Assembly: GCF_029433105.1 (NCBI RefSeq)
Contig: NZ_JARNTW010000001.1
Location: 496,001 to 560,000, forward strand
From: Runella sp. MFBS21
GTDB lineage: Bacteria; Bacteroidota; Bacteroidia; Cytophagales; Spirosomataceae
Direction: 5' to 3'
Length of the DNA: 64,000 nucleotides
Positions 54,579 to 63,260 of the stretch are shown here, piece after piece (within the stretch, counting starts at the first letter, position 1; each line of letters opens with the position of its first letter). Both the position numbers and the translations under genes were made by a program. Under the pieces are notes generated by a model. That model was not told the DNA's origin, did not search any database, and worked only from the letters and a program-made list of their open reading frames with translations.

Positions 54579-56708
54579 ATGAGCAATATTCAATCAAGAA
54601 GAGACTTCCTCAAATCTACCGCAGCAGCGGGAGGAGGTCTGGTGTTGGGGTTTAGTTGGTTAACAACCGAGGCTTTTCAACCCAAAGTATTAGGAAATAC
54701 GGCAGCCGATGCCATAGATTTCAATGCCTATTTGTCGATTTCGCCTTCCGGAACGGTTACTATTTTTTCGCCCAATCCAGAAATTGGACAAGGCATCAAG
54801 ACAGCTTTCCCTATCATTGTGGCCGAAGAATTGGACGCTGATTGGGAAAAAGTAAAAGTGGAACAATCCCCTTTGGATACCAAGAAGTTTGAGCGTCAGC
54901 TTACAGGTGGGAGCGGAGCGATTCGCCACTCGTGGGAGCGTTTGCGTAAAGCGGGAGCTACGGCGCGGTTGATGCTGATAGAAGCCGCCGCCAAACAATG
55001 GAACGTGGCTGCAAGTGAGTGTAGTGCTAATAAAGGGTTTGTAGTACATACTTCTGGCAAAAAACTAAGCTATGGTGAACTCGCTACCGCAGCAGCTCAA
55101 ATAGCTCCTCCCAAAGATGTAAAACTTAAATCCACCAAAGATTTTAGTTTGATAGGAAAATCAATCAAAGGCGTTGATAATAAGGATATTTTGAGTGGTA
55201 AAAGACTCTTTGGAATTGACTACAAACGCGAGGGAATGCTGCACGCTATGATTCAGCGCCCACCTGCTTTCGGTCTAAAACTCAAGTCTTTTGATGCTAC
55301 TGAAGCTAAAAAGATGCCAGGGGTAGTAGATGTAGTTTCGTTTGCCAACAAAGTAGCTGTGGTTGGCAAAACCACGTGGGAGGTAATGCAAGCTCGCAAA
55401 GCAGTCAAAATAGAGTGGGAAAAAGACAAAGACCTAGAAAGTTCTAGCGACCACGACCGTATCTTTAAAGAAATGCTCAGTAGTAGTACTCCTACTATAC
55501 ACCGCAAAGATGGCGATGTAGAAGCTGCTTTCAAAAATGCTTATAAAGTCATAGAAGCTGAATACCAGTGCCCTTTCTTACCGCATAGCCCTATGGAGCC
55601 AATGAACTTCTTTGCTCACTATAAAGGAGATAGTATCGAAATGGCAGGACCAAGTCAAACTCCAGAAGCTGCCCAAAAACAAGTAGCTAAAATGCTCAAT
55701 TTAGCTCCCGAAAAAGTAAGTATTGAGCTTACGCGTATGGGAGGGGGCTTTGGCCGTCGCCTCAATACCGACTATGCCGTAGAAGCCGCCGAACTATCGA
55801 GTATTATCAAAGCGCCTGTGAAAGTGACTTGGTCACGCGAGGATGATATGACAGGGGGCATCTATCGCCCGGCGGTAAGGTATCGTTTTAAAGCTTCTAT
55901 CGACAAAGCAGGAAATATCACAGGATATATGCTACACGGAGCAAGTATCAATGCTGGCAATTCTACTCGCCCCGACAATTTTCCTTCTGGAGCAGTCGAA
56001 AACGTATTGATTCAATCCAATGATCATAAATCCCCAATTACGACAGGCCCCTGGCGAGCACCTATCACGAATTTTTTGGCTTATGCTGAGCAAGCGTTTC
56101 TAGATGAAGTAGCAATGGCAGGGGGCAAAGACCCCATACAGCTTCGTTTGGAACTGCTCGACAAAGCAGAACAAAAACCCGTTGGAAAGCTAACTTATGA
56201 ACCCAATCGCTTTAGAGAAGTAATCAAACTGGCCGCCGAAAAAGCAGGTTGGAATAAGAAGAAAAAAGGCGTTTATCAAGGCTTTAGCGTGTATTTTTCT
56301 CATGCATCGTATGTCGCACAAATTGCTGAAATGGCTGTAGTGAAAGGAAAACCTGTGCTTAAAAAAGTATACGCAGCGGTGGATTGTGGCATCGTAATCA
56401 ACGAAAGCAGTGCTCGTAACCAAATCTTCGGCGCTGTAGTGGATGGCTTAGGTCATGCCATGTACGGCAATATTACTTTCAAAGAAGGAGCACCGCAGCA
56501 AGACAATTTCAACAAATATCGATTGATTAGATACAACGAGGTCCCCGAAATCGAAGCGCACTTTGTTTATAATGGTATCGAACCTACTGGGCTAGGAGAG
56601 CCAGCATTGCCGCCTACGGGGGGAGCCATTGCCAATGCTATTTTTAAAAGCACTGGCAAGCGTCTCTACAATCAACCTTTTGTGGAACAAGGGGCTACAG
56701 TAGGCTAA
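54579..56708 (+). CDS. Molybdopterin-binding large subunit, Tat-exported (IorB-like)
   Basis: 709 aa aldehyde/isoquinoline-type molybdenum hydroxylase subunit. Twin-arginine signal SRRDFLKSTAAAGGG at the N-terminus; cofactor-binding GGGFGRRL motif near 387-394; probable active-site Glu in GLGEPALPPTGG near the C-terminus. No separate FAD subunit is encoded, as in the two-subunit isoquinoline 1-oxidoreductase type, so electrons probably go to a cytochrome. Natural substrate unknown. Confidence 0.92.
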   Translation: MSNIQSRRDFLKSTAAAGGGLVLGFSWLTTEAFQPKVLGNTAADAIDFNAYLSISPSGTVTIFSPNPEIGQGIKTAFPIIVAEELDADWEKVKVEQSPLDTKKFERQLTGGSGAIRHSWERLRKAGATARLMLIEAAAKQWNVAASECSANKGFVVHTSGKKLSYGELATAAAQIAPPKDVKLKSTKDFSLIGKSIKGVDNKDILSGKRLFGIDYKREGMLHAMIQRPPAFGLKLKSFDATEAKKMPGVVDVVSFANKVAVVGKTTWEVMQARKAVKIEWEKDKDLESSSDHDRIFKEMLSSSTPTIHRKDGDVEAAFKNAYKVIEAEYQCPFLPHSPMEPMNFFAHYKGDSIEMAGPSQTPEAAQKQVAKMLNLAPEKVSIELTRMGGGFGRRLNTDYAVEAAELSSIIKAPVKVTWSREDDMTGGIYRPAVRYRFKASIDKAGNITGYMLHGASINAGNSTRPDNFPSGAVENVLIQSNDHKSPITTGPWRAPITNFLAYAEQAFLDEVAMAGGKDPIQLRLELLDKAEQKPVGKLTYEPNRFREVIKLAAEKAGWNKKKKGVYQGFSVYFSHASYVAQIAEMAVVKGKPVLKKVYAAVDCGIVINESSARNQIFGAVVDGLGHAMYGNITFKEGAPQQDNFNKYRLIRYNEVPEIEAHFVYNGIEPTGLGEPALPPTGGAIANAIFKSTGKRLYNQPFVEQGATVG

Positions 56709-56724
56709 AATCAACCAAGAGAAG

Positions 56725-56758
56725 TTTGTTGTCAAACCAAGTTTTCCGTCTATTTTTG
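56725..56758 (+). promoter_or_regulatory. Promoter of lpdA (-33 and -7)
   Basis: TTTG (56725-56728), 22 bases, TATTTTTG (56751-56758); both match the Bacteroidota consensus. The leader to the lpdA ATG is about 120 bases. Confidence 0.5.
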
Positions 56759-56884
56759 CAGTGAAATCAGGATTGAGCAAGAGAGACAAGGTAGAGGCAC
56801 CACAGGGGTGTATTTAACACTTGTTTCTATTGCTCAATCCCCAATATTCACTACTCATCGCACGGGCGATCCCGTAAAAAAAAA

Positions 56885-58276
56885 ATGGCTTCACAGTACG
56901 ATTTGATAATTATTGGTAGCGGGCCAGGCGGCTATGTAGCTGCGATCCGCGCTTCACAATTAGGTCTCAAAACCGCCATTGTAGAAAGAGAGAGCCTTGG
57001 TGGTATTTGTTTGAATTGGGGATGTATTCCTACCAAAGCATTGCTGAAAAGCGCGCAGGTGTTTCAGTATATCAACCACGCCAAAGATTATGGTATTACG
57101 GTCGGCGAAGCATCAGCCGATTTCGGAGCGGTCATCAAACGTAGCCGCGACGTAGCAAATGGCATGAGCAAGGGTGTTAATTTTTTGATGAAGAAAAACA
57201 AAATCGACATCATCGAAGGAAATGGCCGCGTAAAACCAGGTAAGAAAGTAGAAGTGGAAAAAGACGGTAAAAAAACAGAATATACCGCCAACCACATCAT
57301 GATTGCCACCGGTGGCCGTGCTCGTCAGTTGCCCAATGTGCCCATAGATGGTATCAAGGTAATTGAATACCGCAAAGCAATGTCGCTCGAAAAACAACCT
57401 AAATCTTTATTAGTGATTGGCTCGGGTGCTATTGGTGTTGAGTTTGCTTACGTGTATGCAAGCATGGGTACCAAAGTAACGATTGTAGAGTTTATGCCAA
57501 ATGTAGTGCCAGTGGAAGATGAAGAAATCTCCAAAGAATTGGCAAAACAGTATAAGAAATTAGGCATTGAGATTCATGTCAATTCCAGCGTCGAAAAAGT
57601 AGATACTTCGGGCGCAGGTTGTGTATCGACCGTCAAAACTCCTTCGGGCGAAATCAAAATCGAATCGGATGTGGTACTTTCGGCAGCAGGGGTTGTAGCC
57701 AATATCGAAAACATTGGCTTAGAAGAAACAGGTATCAAAGTCGAAAAAGGTAAAATCATGACGGACGATTATTACCAAACCAACGTACCGGGTTATTATG
57801 CGATTGGCGATGTGACCAAAGGTCAAGCTTTGGCACACGTAGCCTCAGCAGAAGGTATTATTTGTGTTGAAAAAATAGCAGGTCTAAAAGTTCATCCTTT
57901 AAATTATAACAATATCCCAGGATGTACTTATTGTACGCCAGAGATAGCCTCGGTAGGTTATACTGAAAAAGCAGCCAAAGAAGCAGGTTATGAAGTAAAA
58001 GTAGGTAAATTCCCCTTCTCAGCATCGGGCAAAGCCAAAGCCGCTGGCGCACCCGAAGGCTTCGTAAAAGTAATCTTTGATGCTAAATACGGCGAATGGT
58101 TGGGCGCTCACATGATTGGTACCAATGTCACCGAAATGATTGCCGAAGTAGTAGTCGCTCGCAATCTAGAGACTACAGGACACGAAATCGTCAAGTCGGT
58201 ACACCCACACCCTACTATGTCGGAGGCCATTATGGAAGCCGCCGCCGCCGCTTACGGCGAGGTGATTCATTTGTAG
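56885..58276 (+). CDS. lpdA: Dihydrolipoyl dehydrogenase (E3)
   Basis: 463 aa flavoprotein that reoxidises dihydrolipoamide in the 2-oxo acid dehydrogenase complexes with NAD+. FAD-binding GSGPGGYVAA (11-20), redox pair C42/C47 in GGICLNWGCIPTK, NAD-binding GSGAIGVEFA, and the C-terminal His-Glu dyad region SVHPHPTMSEA. No E1 or E2 gene is adjacent, so it is the shared E3. Followed by a strong terminator. Confidence 0.96.
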   Translation: MASQYDLIIIGSGPGGYVAAIRASQLGLKTAIVERESLGGICLNWGCIPTKALLKSAQVFQYINHAKDYGITVGEASADFGAVIKRSRDVANGMSKGVNFLMKKNKIDIIEGNGRVKPGKKVEVEKDGKKTEYTANHIMIATGGRARQLPNVPIDGIKVIEYRKAMSLEKQPKSLLVIGSGAIGVEFAYVYASMGTKVTIVEFMPNVVPVEDEEISKELAKQYKKLGIEIHVNSSVEKVDTSGAGCVSTVKTPSGEIKIESDVVLSAAGVVANIENIGLEETGIKVEKGKIMTDDYYQTNVPGYYAIGDVTKGQALAHVASAEGIICVEKIAGLKVHPLNYNNIPGCTYCTPEIASVGYTEKAAKEAGYEVKVGKFPFSASGKAKAAGAPEGFVKVIFDAKYGEWLGAHMIGTNVTEMIAEVVVARNLETTGHEIVKSVHPHPTMSEAIMEAAAAAYGEVIHL

Positions 58277-58293
58277 TATAATATACCTCTTCT

Positions 58294-58329
58294 AAAAAAG
58301 CCCTTAACTCACTGATTAAGGGCTTTTTT
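58294..58329 (+). terminator. Rho-independent terminator after lpdA
   Basis: AAAAAAGCCCTTAA and TTAAGGGCTTTTTT form a 14-base stem with an 8-base loop, ending in six T. Confidence 0.93.
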
Positions 58330-58422
58330 AATGATATATTTTGCAATATTTACACCACTCATCCGTTTTGGTTTGCGTATTTATTTCGCAAATTGCATCT
58401 TCGAGCCAAATCCCATTAAATT

Positions 58423-59199
58423 ATGAGTCGAGCCTTCCAATATAGTTTTTTGATTAGTGTTTGTTCATTGTTTTTCGCGCGTTGTACTTCTGAAAAAGAA
58501 AAACAACCAGTGACCGCTGGCCCAGTATATACTTTGGTTTTTATGGATAAGACCCAAAGTGTAAATGTCAATAAAGCTTTTGTAGCTCAAAAGTATCAGC
58601 AGATACTGACGGATTTGGTAGAACAGAATATTCGCCAAAAAGGAGATAAGCTAGAAGTATATTTTATTCATGAAAATACCCAGAAAGCCAAAGCTCTTTC
58701 TCTAACTTGTCGTACAGAGATTGATGATGTAAGCCATATGAATGCAACTGACCGCGAAGCGGCTGAGACTACCGCCGATCTTACTCTACAGCGCGAGCGA
58801 ATGGTATTTTTAAAACAACTTATTGCCAAACTAGGTATTCAAAATGTGGGGGCTTCGCAACGTCAGACCGATATTTGGGCTAGTTTGCCCGTAATCAACA
58901 AAGCCGCTGAATCAGGTGCAGAAGTAAAGGTGTATTATTTGAGTGATATGATAGAGAGTATGAAAGGTGCTAATCGTCGTGATTTTCACAATACTCCCCC
59001 GCAGGACAATGCTCAAGCTGAAACTTGGGCCAAAGAAGACGCTAAGCAAATGCAGCAATACGCGCTAAGTGCAGCCGAAGTGAAAATTGCATTGCCTTTT
59101 GAACCCACAAGTAGCACCAAAGAAAATAATCCCACGGTGACTACCTATTGGACTACCTTATTACAAGAATTAGGAGCAGGTTCGGTTGAAGAACTATAA
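58423..59199 (+). CDS. Lipoprotein with a possible VWA-like fold
   Basis: 258 aa. Lipobox Cys at residue 21 (FFARC). After it, a strand with TLVFMDKTQSVN has a D-x-T-x-S (D42, T44, S46) that resembles the metal-ion site DxSxS of VWA domains, followed by alternating strands and helices (KLEVYFIHE, AEVKVYYLSDMIES). Assignment to VWA is tentative. It stands beside three genes of unknown envelope function on the other strand. Confidence 0.65.
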   Translation: MSRAFQYSFLISVCSLFFARCTSEKEKQPVTAGPVYTLVFMDKTQSVNVNKAFVAQKYQQILTDLVEQNIRQKGDKLEVYFIHENTQKAKALSLTCRTEIDDVSHMNATDREAAETTADLTLQRERMVFLKQLIAKLGIQNVGASQRQTDIWASLPVINKAAESGAEVKVYYLSDMIESMKGANRRDFHNTPPQDNAQAETWAKEDAKQMQQYALSAAEVKIALPFEPTSSTKENNPTVTTYWTTLLQELGAGSVEEL

Positions 59200-59215
59200 A
59201 CTAATAAAGCCAAAG

Positions 59216-59251
59216 ACCGCTGAACTGTGCTTGAAGGCTTAGTTCGGCGGT
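59216..59251. terminator. Hairpin between convergent genes
   Basis: ACCGCTGAACT and AGTTCGGCGGT form an 11-base stem with one wobble pair, in the 56-base gap between converging genes. Confidence 0.6.
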
Positions 59252-59255
59252 ATAA

Positions 59256-59762
59256 TTAATTGAATAATTTTCGCCATCCCCAAAGCAATACTCCCAATAA
59301 GAGAACGAAAATCACGAGAACGTATTCAAATTTGAGGTACGAAAATACCACTATGCGCGTACGATCTACAATCCACATGAGGGCGATTGTGGCAAAAATC
59401 ATCAAAACCAACGCACTTAGTTTCTGGAAGCCAGGAATATAATCAAACGAAATAACATTGCGTCGAATCAACCACAATGTCAGAAACATTGAAAAAAATG
59501 GGAGAATCTGGGTATAAATGTTAAAATCAAAAATACTTCGACGCTCAAATAAAAATAGATATATATTGAGTGTCACCGAAAAAATCCCAGGAATACAAGC
59601 CAAATAAATTAAAAAAGCGTAGAAGTAATTCCACGGCGATAAATGCCCTTCATTTTTACCCAAAATACCTGCCAGAAAAGCCATAAAGGGTAAAAGCGCA
59701 AAATAAATAAGCACCCAATCTGGGCGCTCGCCTATGCGGTCAAAAAACTGCTGTAAGGTCAT
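59256..59762 (-). CDS. Small integral membrane protein of unknown function
   Basis: 168 aa from the Met at 59762 (MTLQQFFDRIGERPDW) with about five transmembrane segments. The frame extends 29 codons upstream, but those codons cover the terminator of the preceding gene and are unlikely to be translated. No family recognised. Confidence 0.65.
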   Translation of the reverse strand: MTLQQFFDRIGERPDWVLIYFALLPFMAFLAGILGKNEGHLSPWNYFYAFLIYLACIPGIFSVTLNIYLFLFERRSIFDFNIYTQILPFFSMFLTLWLIRRNVISFDYIPGFQKLSALVLMIFATIALMWIVDRTRIVVFSYLKFEYVLVIFVLLLGVLLWGWRKLFN

Positions 59763-59800
59763 TATTTTAATTTGAAAGAATAGCTTAACAACTATTTGTA

Positions 59801-59846
59801 AAACAAGCCCTTCCACAGTTTGAATTAAACTAGGAAGGGCTTGTTT
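59801..59846 (-). terminator. Rho-independent terminator of the coiled-coil membrane protein gene
   Basis: AAACAAGCCCTTCC and GGAAGGGCTTGTTT form a perfect 14-base stem with an 18-base loop; on the minus strand it ends in TTTT. It begins 12 bases after the stop at 59859. Confidence 0.85.
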
Positions 59847-59858
59847 CAAATTGGTTAA

Positions 59859-61007
59859 TTAAAAAATATCAGTTAACCCGCCACCTGCATTTTTTTGCTG
59901 AGGAGTAAGTTTATAGTTAGGATTAGAAATCCGATTGGGATCACTAACCTCAAACTCTCCTCCTTTGATTTGATTGGCAAAAGTTTCGAGGCGAGCATAA
60001 GCGCGTTCGTCGTTTGGATTGAAATCTTTAACAATGCTATCCAAATCCCGGATATTGGCTTGAGTAGTAGCGATGTCACTGGCGATTTGTCCAGAAATCA
60101 CTTCCAAAGCATAATCTAGCTGCCAATCTTGACTTTGTCCCAATACCTTGCGAGCCCGAGTAGTAGCATTGTTGGCGGCTGCCATAGCCCTTGACTCTGT
60201 TTTTAGGAGATTGATACTCGTGGCAAAATCTTTGAGCTTTTCGTCAAAAGCATGACCATATACTACTAGCTTGCGATCAAGTTTAGCAAAGACATTGGCT
60301 CTCGACCCAAAAGTATCTACCAAACGACGGTAAGTCTCAGCCTCAGATACCGCGCGATTTCCGTCTCCAATAGCGGTGTTAAGCTTGGCTTCAAGTTCTA
60401 CAAAATCATCCGTTTCGCGGGCATTATCGCCTCCTTTTTCAATCATTTTATCCAACTTCGATTTCAAAGATTTGGCTTCTTCTTGGCAATACACCACTTT
60501 TTGACTGGCATCTTTTGCCAACTTCTCAGCTTTGACGGCTTCTTGCTTCATCTGAATCTTACAGGCATTGATTTCGGCTTTTACCTTTTCAAACTGCTGA
60601 CGTGAGTCTTTCATTTTGTCGAGCTGGTCGTCAAGTTCAGCAAAGGGGTCAACTTTAATCAAAAACTTATGTAAACTGCGTACAATACGACGAAATACTT
60701 TGATAATCAAAGGAGAAAGCATAAATCCTAGCAATACCGCCCCCACTATAATCATTGCTTGGAGGAGCTTGATGCCTAGCGTGACGACTCCTACCAATAA
60801 CTGCGTAAGTAATGGTAATACTACTGTAATAAAACCATAGCCTACCGCAAGCAACAACACGATACCTACGAGATAAGCCAATGTTTTTTCGCCTTTTTTC
60901 CAGTTTGCCATATTTTGGGGCAATACCTTCAATTTATTCTCACCGCCTTCTAAGTGTTTAAGAATGGGCAGATCACTCAGTTTGGTTAAAGCTTGATTGT
61001 TTTCCAT
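59859..61007 (-). CDS. Membrane protein with long coiled coil (unknown, PspA-like in outline)
   Basis: 382 aa: two strong hydrophobic segments (about 42-70 and 78-100), then a long helical, heptad-rich region (about 115-345, with ELDDQLDKMKDSRQQFEKVK and KSLKSKLDKMIEKGG), and a Pro/Asn-rich tail ending GGGLTDIF. The layout recalls membrane-linked PspA/IM30-type or chemotaxis-like helical proteins, but I see no family motif. Its 5' neighbour (61164-61535) is also a membrane protein of unknown role. Confidence 0.7.
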   Translation of the reverse strand: MENNQALTKLSDLPILKHLEGGENKLKVLPQNMANWKKGEKTLAYLVGIVLLLAVGYGFITVVLPLLTQLLVGVVTLGIKLLQAMIIVGAVLLGFMLSPLIIKVFRRIVRSLHKFLIKVDPFAELDDQLDKMKDSRQQFEKVKAEINACKIQMKQEAVKAEKLAKDASQKVVYCQEEAKSLKSKLDKMIEKGGDNARETDDFVELEAKLNTAIGDGNRAVSEAETYRRLVDTFGSRANVFAKLDRKLVVYGHAFDEKLKDFATSINLLKTESRAMAAANNATTRARKVLGQSQDWQLDYALEVISGQIASDIATTQANIRDLDSIVKDFNPNDERAYARLETFANQIKGGEFEVSDPNRISNPNYKLTPQQKNAGGGLTDIF

Positions 61008-61163
61008 GATTAGAAAATAAGTAAGGTTAAAAATACTATCTGTTGTTTAAATAAACCTTCATTCTCACTGCTTTCAGCCACAGCTTGCGATTATACAATT
61101 TTTGGTTGGCTTTTTAGCATTTTTAGATGGTTAATTCTTACTATCTGTTGTTATACTAAGTTC

Positions 61164-61535
61164 TCAATTTGTTTTCTCTTTGTCTTGAGGATGGGCCTCC
61201 GCTTGCTTAGCCATTTTTTGTACTAGATTTTTTATCCTTTTATGGGTTTCTTTTGAAAACAACTTCACCGAATCTTTCCGAACCACTGTGGGAGGCGCTT
61301 CTTTAGTCTCCGGTTCAGGAGCAATAGTAGTGGCTGAAACAACACTTTCTGATTCGTTTTCAGAAGCTGCCACTATCTCATCATCAGTAGCGGTTGAAGA
61401 AGTAATAACTTCTGTTTCTTGCTGGTACATATAAGCTATTAAACTGCCACTTATTCCTAAGATTAGTAGTAAAATGAGCACTTTTGAAAAAGTCGATAAT
61501 TGTGACCAAAAGCCTTTGGAGTGTGGTGGATTCAT
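61164..61535 (-). CDS. Single-pass membrane protein of unknown function
   Basis: 123 aa: one transmembrane segment (about 17-37), an acidic Ser/Thr/Glu-rich linker (40-80) and a basic helical end (KETHKRIKNLVQKMAKQ). Same strand as the coiled-coil membrane protein 156 bases downstream. No family recognised. Confidence 0.6.
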   Translation of the reverse strand: MNPPHSKGFWSQLSTFSKVLILLLILGISGSLIAYMYQQETEVITSSTATDDEIVAASENESESVVSATTIAPEPETKEAPPTVVRKDSVKLFSKETHKRIKNLVQKMAKQAEAHPQDKEKTN

Positions 61536-61586
61536 CTTGGTTAATGATTGTTAATAAAGATATAGAACGATATTATATATTATTCA

Positions 61587-61594
61587 CAAAGGTA
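61587..61594 (-). promoter_or_regulatory. -7 box upstream of the single-pass membrane protein gene
   Basis: Reads TACCTTTG on the minus strand, exact TAnnTTTG match, 52 bases before the ATG at 61535. The remainder of the 341-base gap (61536-61876) has no gene or clear hairpin. Confidence 0.4.
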
Positions 61595-61876
61595 AAGATA
61601 CTAAAGGCAATATGTGTAAAGAAATTTGATAGTATTAAATGCTTAATATTCAGTGTTTTGTCCTTGTATTTGTTTTAAACTATTCAAAAATACGCGCTAC
61701 GATTCACTCCCAATCAAAGATTTTTATGGAAGGTTGGGGGAGTTTAAGAAGTGTTTTTTTTGATTAGGATTGGTATATTTTGAAAATTAAAAATAAACGA
61801 ACAATCTATATGCCTTAGTTGGCGTTAATCGGTCACGATATTTCATAAATTATTACATAAAACACGCTCTACAACC

Positions 61877-62533
61877 ATGAAACGAGTACTCTTGGGCTTT
61901 GTGCTCCTTTTGGCTTTACAAGCAAATGCACAGTTTAACAGTAAATTTATTTTTGTTGGAATAAGAGGAGGAGCCAATTTCTCCAAACTTCAAACAGAAG
62001 GATTGAGTATTACGCGGCCTGGGGCTTCTACGGTAGATTTTTTTAAGAACAATTCTGCTAACCGCACAGGTTATGTTTTGGGGCTCTATACTCGTATAGG
62101 TCGTAAAGTATTTATTCAGCCTGAGGTATTGTTTTCATCCAAAGGTGGGACTTTCGAAATTTTTAAGAATGGAAGTACCTCACCAGTCAATGTAGATGTT
62201 AAGTTTAGCCAAATTGACATCCCTGTCTTACTTGGATTTAAACTAGGCCCGCTTCGCTTCAATGCAGGCCCTATGGCTTCTCTAAACGTAGCTCAAGGAG
62301 ATAAGTTGGGAGATGCATTGAAAGATTACACTTCTCAAAATATCAACAAAACGATTGAACAAGCTACGTTTGGGTATCAGGCGGGGATAGGGCTTGATAT
62401 CCGTTCATTTAATATTGATCTGCGCTACGAAGGAGGTTTTTCGAATATTTCGCAGCTTAACCTTCAAAACAATGCTCAATTCAACAGCAAAGTATCATTG
62501 TGGCAGTTAACAGCGGGTTTTGTCCTTTTCTAA
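61877..62533 (+). CDS. Porin-family outer-membrane beta-barrel protein
   Basis: 218 aa, signal peptide ending QANAQ at residue 19. Typical PorT/OMP-b-brl layout: FVGIRGGANFSKLQ first strand, GYVLGLYTRIGRKVFIQPEVLFSSKGG, GFQAGIGLDIRS-like strands, and a C-terminal Phe (AGFVLF). Function unknown; common single-copy barrels of this kind are found throughout Bacteroidota. Confidence 0.85.
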   Translation: MKRVLLGFVLLLALQANAQFNSKFIFVGIRGGANFSKLQTEGLSITRPGASTVDFFKNNSANRTGYVLGLYTRIGRKVFIQPEVLFSSKGGTFEIFKNGSTSPVNVDVKFSQIDIPVLLGFKLGPLRFNAGPMASLNVAQGDKLGDALKDYTSQNINKTIEQATFGYQAGIGLDIRSFNIDLRYEGGFSNISQLNLQNNAQFNSKVSLWQLTAGFVLF

Positions 62534-62540
62534 ACATACA

Positions 62541-62573
62541 AAACAGCCACTCTCAATCAAAGAGTGGCTGTTT
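62541..62573 (+). terminator. Rho-independent terminator of the porin gene
   Basis: AAACAGCCACTCT and AGAGTGGCTGTTT form a perfect 13-base stem with a 7-base loop, placed between convergent genes. Confidence 0.88.
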
Positions 62574-62612
62574 ACAACAATTAACCCACTAAAAAGCTTG
62601 TCTTTAATATTT

Positions 62613-63020
62613 TTAGGCGCAATTAACTAATGGCGCTAGTATTCCGTTTACTTCCCGAATTCTACGGCGCGAAATAGCTACTTCTCTCCCGCCTTTTAAT
62701 TTGAGCGAACGCTCATCTTCGCAAAATTCTTGCAAATATTTGAGATTGATAATCCAAGATTTATGTACTCTTACAAATTGCTGCTCGTCCAGAATCCCTA
62801 TGTAGCTTTTCAAAGTTTTGGATACTAAGTATCTTTTGCCGTCTTGAGTATAGAGATAAGCGTAATTGCCACATCCCTCTAAGCATACCAACTGTTCTGT
62901 AGGAATAATCACCTGACGGTTGCCGTTGGGGATGATGATGCTATGCAGAGGTTGAGTTTCAACAGAATTGTTTGAAGAAAAGGTGCTGAGTAAAGGGTGC
63001 GTGTTCATGATGCTTGTCAT
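62613..63020 (-). CDS. LytTR-domain DNA-binding regulator without receiver
   Basis: 135 aa: a LytTR domain (about 37-128) with VCLEGCGNYAYLYTQDGKRY, FVRVHKSWIINLKYL and a C-terminal REVAISRRRIREVN stretch, typical of the family. No receiver or membrane part, so it is a stand-alone LytTR protein. Start at 63020 or 63008. A consensus promoter with paired ACGTA repeats just upstream suggests autoregulation. Confidence 0.85.
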   Translation of the reverse strand: MTSIMNTHPLLSTFSSNNSVETQPLHSIIIPNGNRQVIIPTEQLVCLEGCGNYAYLYTQDGKRYLVSKTLKSYIGILDEQQFVRVHKSWIINLKYLQEFCEDERSLKLKGGREVAISRRRIREVNGILAPLVNCA

Positions 63021-63058
63021 TTAGAGTTGAAAAGGTAGATTTATTCAAATCGACATGA

Positions 63059-63090
63059 CAAACTTAATATAAAAAAAAATGCTTACACAA
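63059..63090 (-). promoter_or_regulatory. Promoter of the LytTR gene (-33 and -7)
   Basis: Minus strand: TTG (63090-63088), 21 bases, TAAGTTTG (63066-63059); spacing fits the Bacteroidota consensus. The transcript would begin about 30 bases before the ATG at 63020. Confidence 0.55.
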
Positions 63091-63091
63091 C

Positions 63092-63106
63092 ACGTATTTT
63101 TACGTA
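63092..63106. promoter_or_regulatory. ACGTA-N5-ACGTA direct repeat (candidate regulator site 1)
   Basis: Two ACGTA copies with a 10-base period, directly upstream of the -33 element of the LytTR gene, a suitable place for a LytTR dimer. Confidence 0.45.
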
Positions 63107-63184
63107 TTTGATTGTAATTTGTTGATATTGAGTTATTTGTGTTTTTGTGGTTAGGTGTAAATCAGTACTACCACTTGATAAAAC

Positions 63185-63199
63185 ACGTAGAAATACGTA
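63185..63199. promoter_or_regulatory. ACGTA-N5-ACGTA direct repeat (candidate regulator site 2)
   Basis: Same architecture as site 1, 93 bases away, with a different 5-base spacer (GAAAT against TTTTT). It lies just after the mscL terminator. Confidence 0.4.
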
Positions 63200-63206
63200 T
63201 ATAGAA

Positions 63207-63238
63207 AAACCCCACTTTTGGACTCAAAAATGGGGTTT
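63207..63238 (-). terminator. Rho-independent terminator of mscL
   Basis: AAACCCCACTTTTG and CAAAAATGGGGTTT pair with one mismatch; on the minus strand the stem ends in TTTTT. Begins 22 bases after the mscL stop. Confidence 0.85.
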
Positions 63239-63260
63239 AAAATTTTTATATATAAAAATG

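Noticed and set aside
59763-59849. N-terminal extension of the small membrane protein
   Set aside because: It overlaps the terminator stem of the preceding gene (59801-59846).
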